Source: Oscillospiraceae bacterium (lineage in GTDB: Bacteria > Bacillota_A > Clostridia > Saccharofermentanales > Saccharofermentanaceae). From it: a DNA stretch of 13,329 nucleotides. This document shows positions 12,457 to 13,329 of the stretch, piece by piece; the first letter of the stretch is position 1; each line of letters opens with the position of its first letter. The notes beneath the pieces are model-generated. The model was not told where the DNA came from. It was given only the letters and a program-made list of their open reading frames with translations, and ran no database searches. The stretch covers positions 1-13,329 of the forward strand of contig CADAXO010000072.1 in assembly GCA_902791885.1 (NCBI GenBank), in the 5' to 3' direction. Position numbers and translations under genes: made by a program.

Positions 12457-13329
12457 ATGACCAGAAGACTGACCCAGAGAGGCAACATGAACGACCGTAT
12501 GGATGTTGCCTTGAATAAATTCAGATCGAGAATGACGTCATATCCGCCCGGAATGTGTCCTCTCGTTATGTACCGTTCAATTCTTCAGATGTCCATTAAC
12601 CAGTCATGCGGAAAGTGTATTCCGTGCCGTGACGGACTTCTCGAAGCCGAGAGGATTCTTAAGAAGATAATTGAAGGAGACGCTGAGATAGGCGCTCTCG
12701 ATGAATTGAAGAACCTGTGCGAGATGATATCCGAGACTGCAGACTGTGCAGTCGGCGTCGTCGCTGCTAATACTGTTCTCGACAGCTTAAAGGAATTTCC
12801 TGATGAATACGAGAGCCATATCAACAGCAAGCGTTGTGTTGAGAATGTTAACCAGACTGTTCCCTGTATTACGCTCTGTCCTGCTCATGTTGATGTTCCG
12901 GGTTATGTCGCACTTATCAATAAGGGTGATTATGCAGGTGCGATCAACATCATAAGAGACCGTAATCCTCTTCCTACGGCATGCGCTATGGTATGTGAGC
13001 ACCCCTGCGAGAGAAAGTGCAGACGTTCTATCATTGACCATCCTATCAATATCAGGGGGTTGAAGAAGTTCGCGGTTGATCAGATAACGGCTGATCAGGT
13101 TAAGACTCCTGCCCCTAATGTAGCAACAGGTAAGAAGATAGGAATCGTCGGCGGAGGTCCGTCAGGTCTTACGGCAGCTTATTTCTTGAGCCTTATGGGA
13201 CACACTGTCGAGATCTTCGATGAGCACGATAAGCTCGGCGGAATGTTAAGATACGGTATCCCCGAATACAGACTTCCCAAGGCGAGACTTGATGAGGATA
13301 TCACCGCCATACTGAATGCAGGAGACATC
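12457..13329 (+). CDS. NuoF-C/GltD-like iron-sulfur flavoprotein oxidoreductase, 5' part
   Basis: The frame is open from ATG 12457 (AGGAG 8 bases upstream) to the window end: 291 codons, incomplete. Residues about 30-110 are the NADH_4Fe-4S module known from the C-terminus of NuoF: SCGKCIPCRDG (C51, C54, C57) and the fourth ligand C97 in ADCAVG. Residues about 125-200 are a GltD/DPD-type double 4Fe-4S domain: C127, C137, C141 in LCPAHVDVPGY, then C176, C180, C184, C188. From 226 a dinucleotide-binding fold begins, IGIVGGGPSGLTAAYFL, followed by KLGGMLRYGIPEYRLPK, the FAD site of glutamate-synthase small subunits. The FMN/NADH part of NuoF is absent. Such proteins shuttle electrons between NAD(P)H and Fe-S partners, often a [FeFe] hydrogenase or another dehydrogenase encoded nearby. 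The partner lies outside the window. Confidence 0.88.
   Translation, partial: MTRRLTQRGNMNDRMDVALNKFRSRMTSYPPGMCPLVMYRSILQMSINQSCGKCIPCRDGLLEAERILKKIIEGDAEIGALDELKNLCEMISETADCAVGVVAANTVLDSLKEFPDEYESHINSKRCVENVNQTVPCITLCPAHVDVPGYVALINKGDYAGAINIIRDRNPLPTACAMVCEHPCERKCRRSIIDHPINIRGLKKFAVDQITADQVKTPAPNVATGKKIGIVGGGPSGLTAAYFLSLMGHTVEIFDEHDKLGGMLRYGIPEYRLPKARLDEDITAILNAGDI

Overview
The window looks like a chromosomal segment from an anaerobic, low-to-mid GC Firmicute of class Clostridia, most like the gut or rumen Lachnospiraceae/Oscillospiraceae. The grounds are strong AGGAGG-type ribosome binding sites, sigma-A promoters, encoded CCA ends on the tRNAs, YesM/YesN two-component proteins, lipoprotein signals and a clostridial type of NuoF-C/GltD flavoprotein. 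The genus cannot be fixed from this sequence alone.

Left part (1-2216). The 3' end of an unrecognised acidic protein gene enters from the left edge. It faces a two-gene tRNA operon (His then Gln, minus strand) that has a near-consensus promoter and an intrinsic terminator. Next come a RimJ/RimL-type GNAT acetyltransferase, a small SH3b lipoprotein and a tRNA-Gly(UCC) gene with its own promoter and terminator.

Middle left (2217-3730). About 430 bases after the tRNA-Gly terminator hold no credible gene. They contain strong inverted repeats and an AT-rich near-tandem repeat, and look like a structured intergenic element. They abut the truncated C-terminal end of a YhfC-family membrane protease gene, which is followed closely by a short-chain dehydrogenase/reductase gene and a terminator.

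Core (3731-12369). This is a sugar uptake and sensing locus. A ChvE-like lipoprotein, an MmsA-type tandem ATPase and an MmsB-type permease form a multiple-monosaccharide ABC importer. A 27-bp palindrome with its own overlapping promoter follows. Then come three overlapping genes: a YesN-type AraC response regulator, a YesM-type histidine kinase and a membrane-anchored periplasmic sugar-binding protein. The last three probably form a three-component sensor (binding protein, kinase, regulator) that controls the importer, in the manner of the XylFII-LytS systems.

Right edge (12370-13329). A separate transcription unit begins with a protein that carries a NuoF C-terminal 4Fe-4S module fused to a GltD-like Fe-S/FAD oxidoreductase. 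The gene runs off the window. Proteins of this kind usually serve as electron-transfer subunits for hydrogenases or related dehydrogenases; the partner is not visible here.
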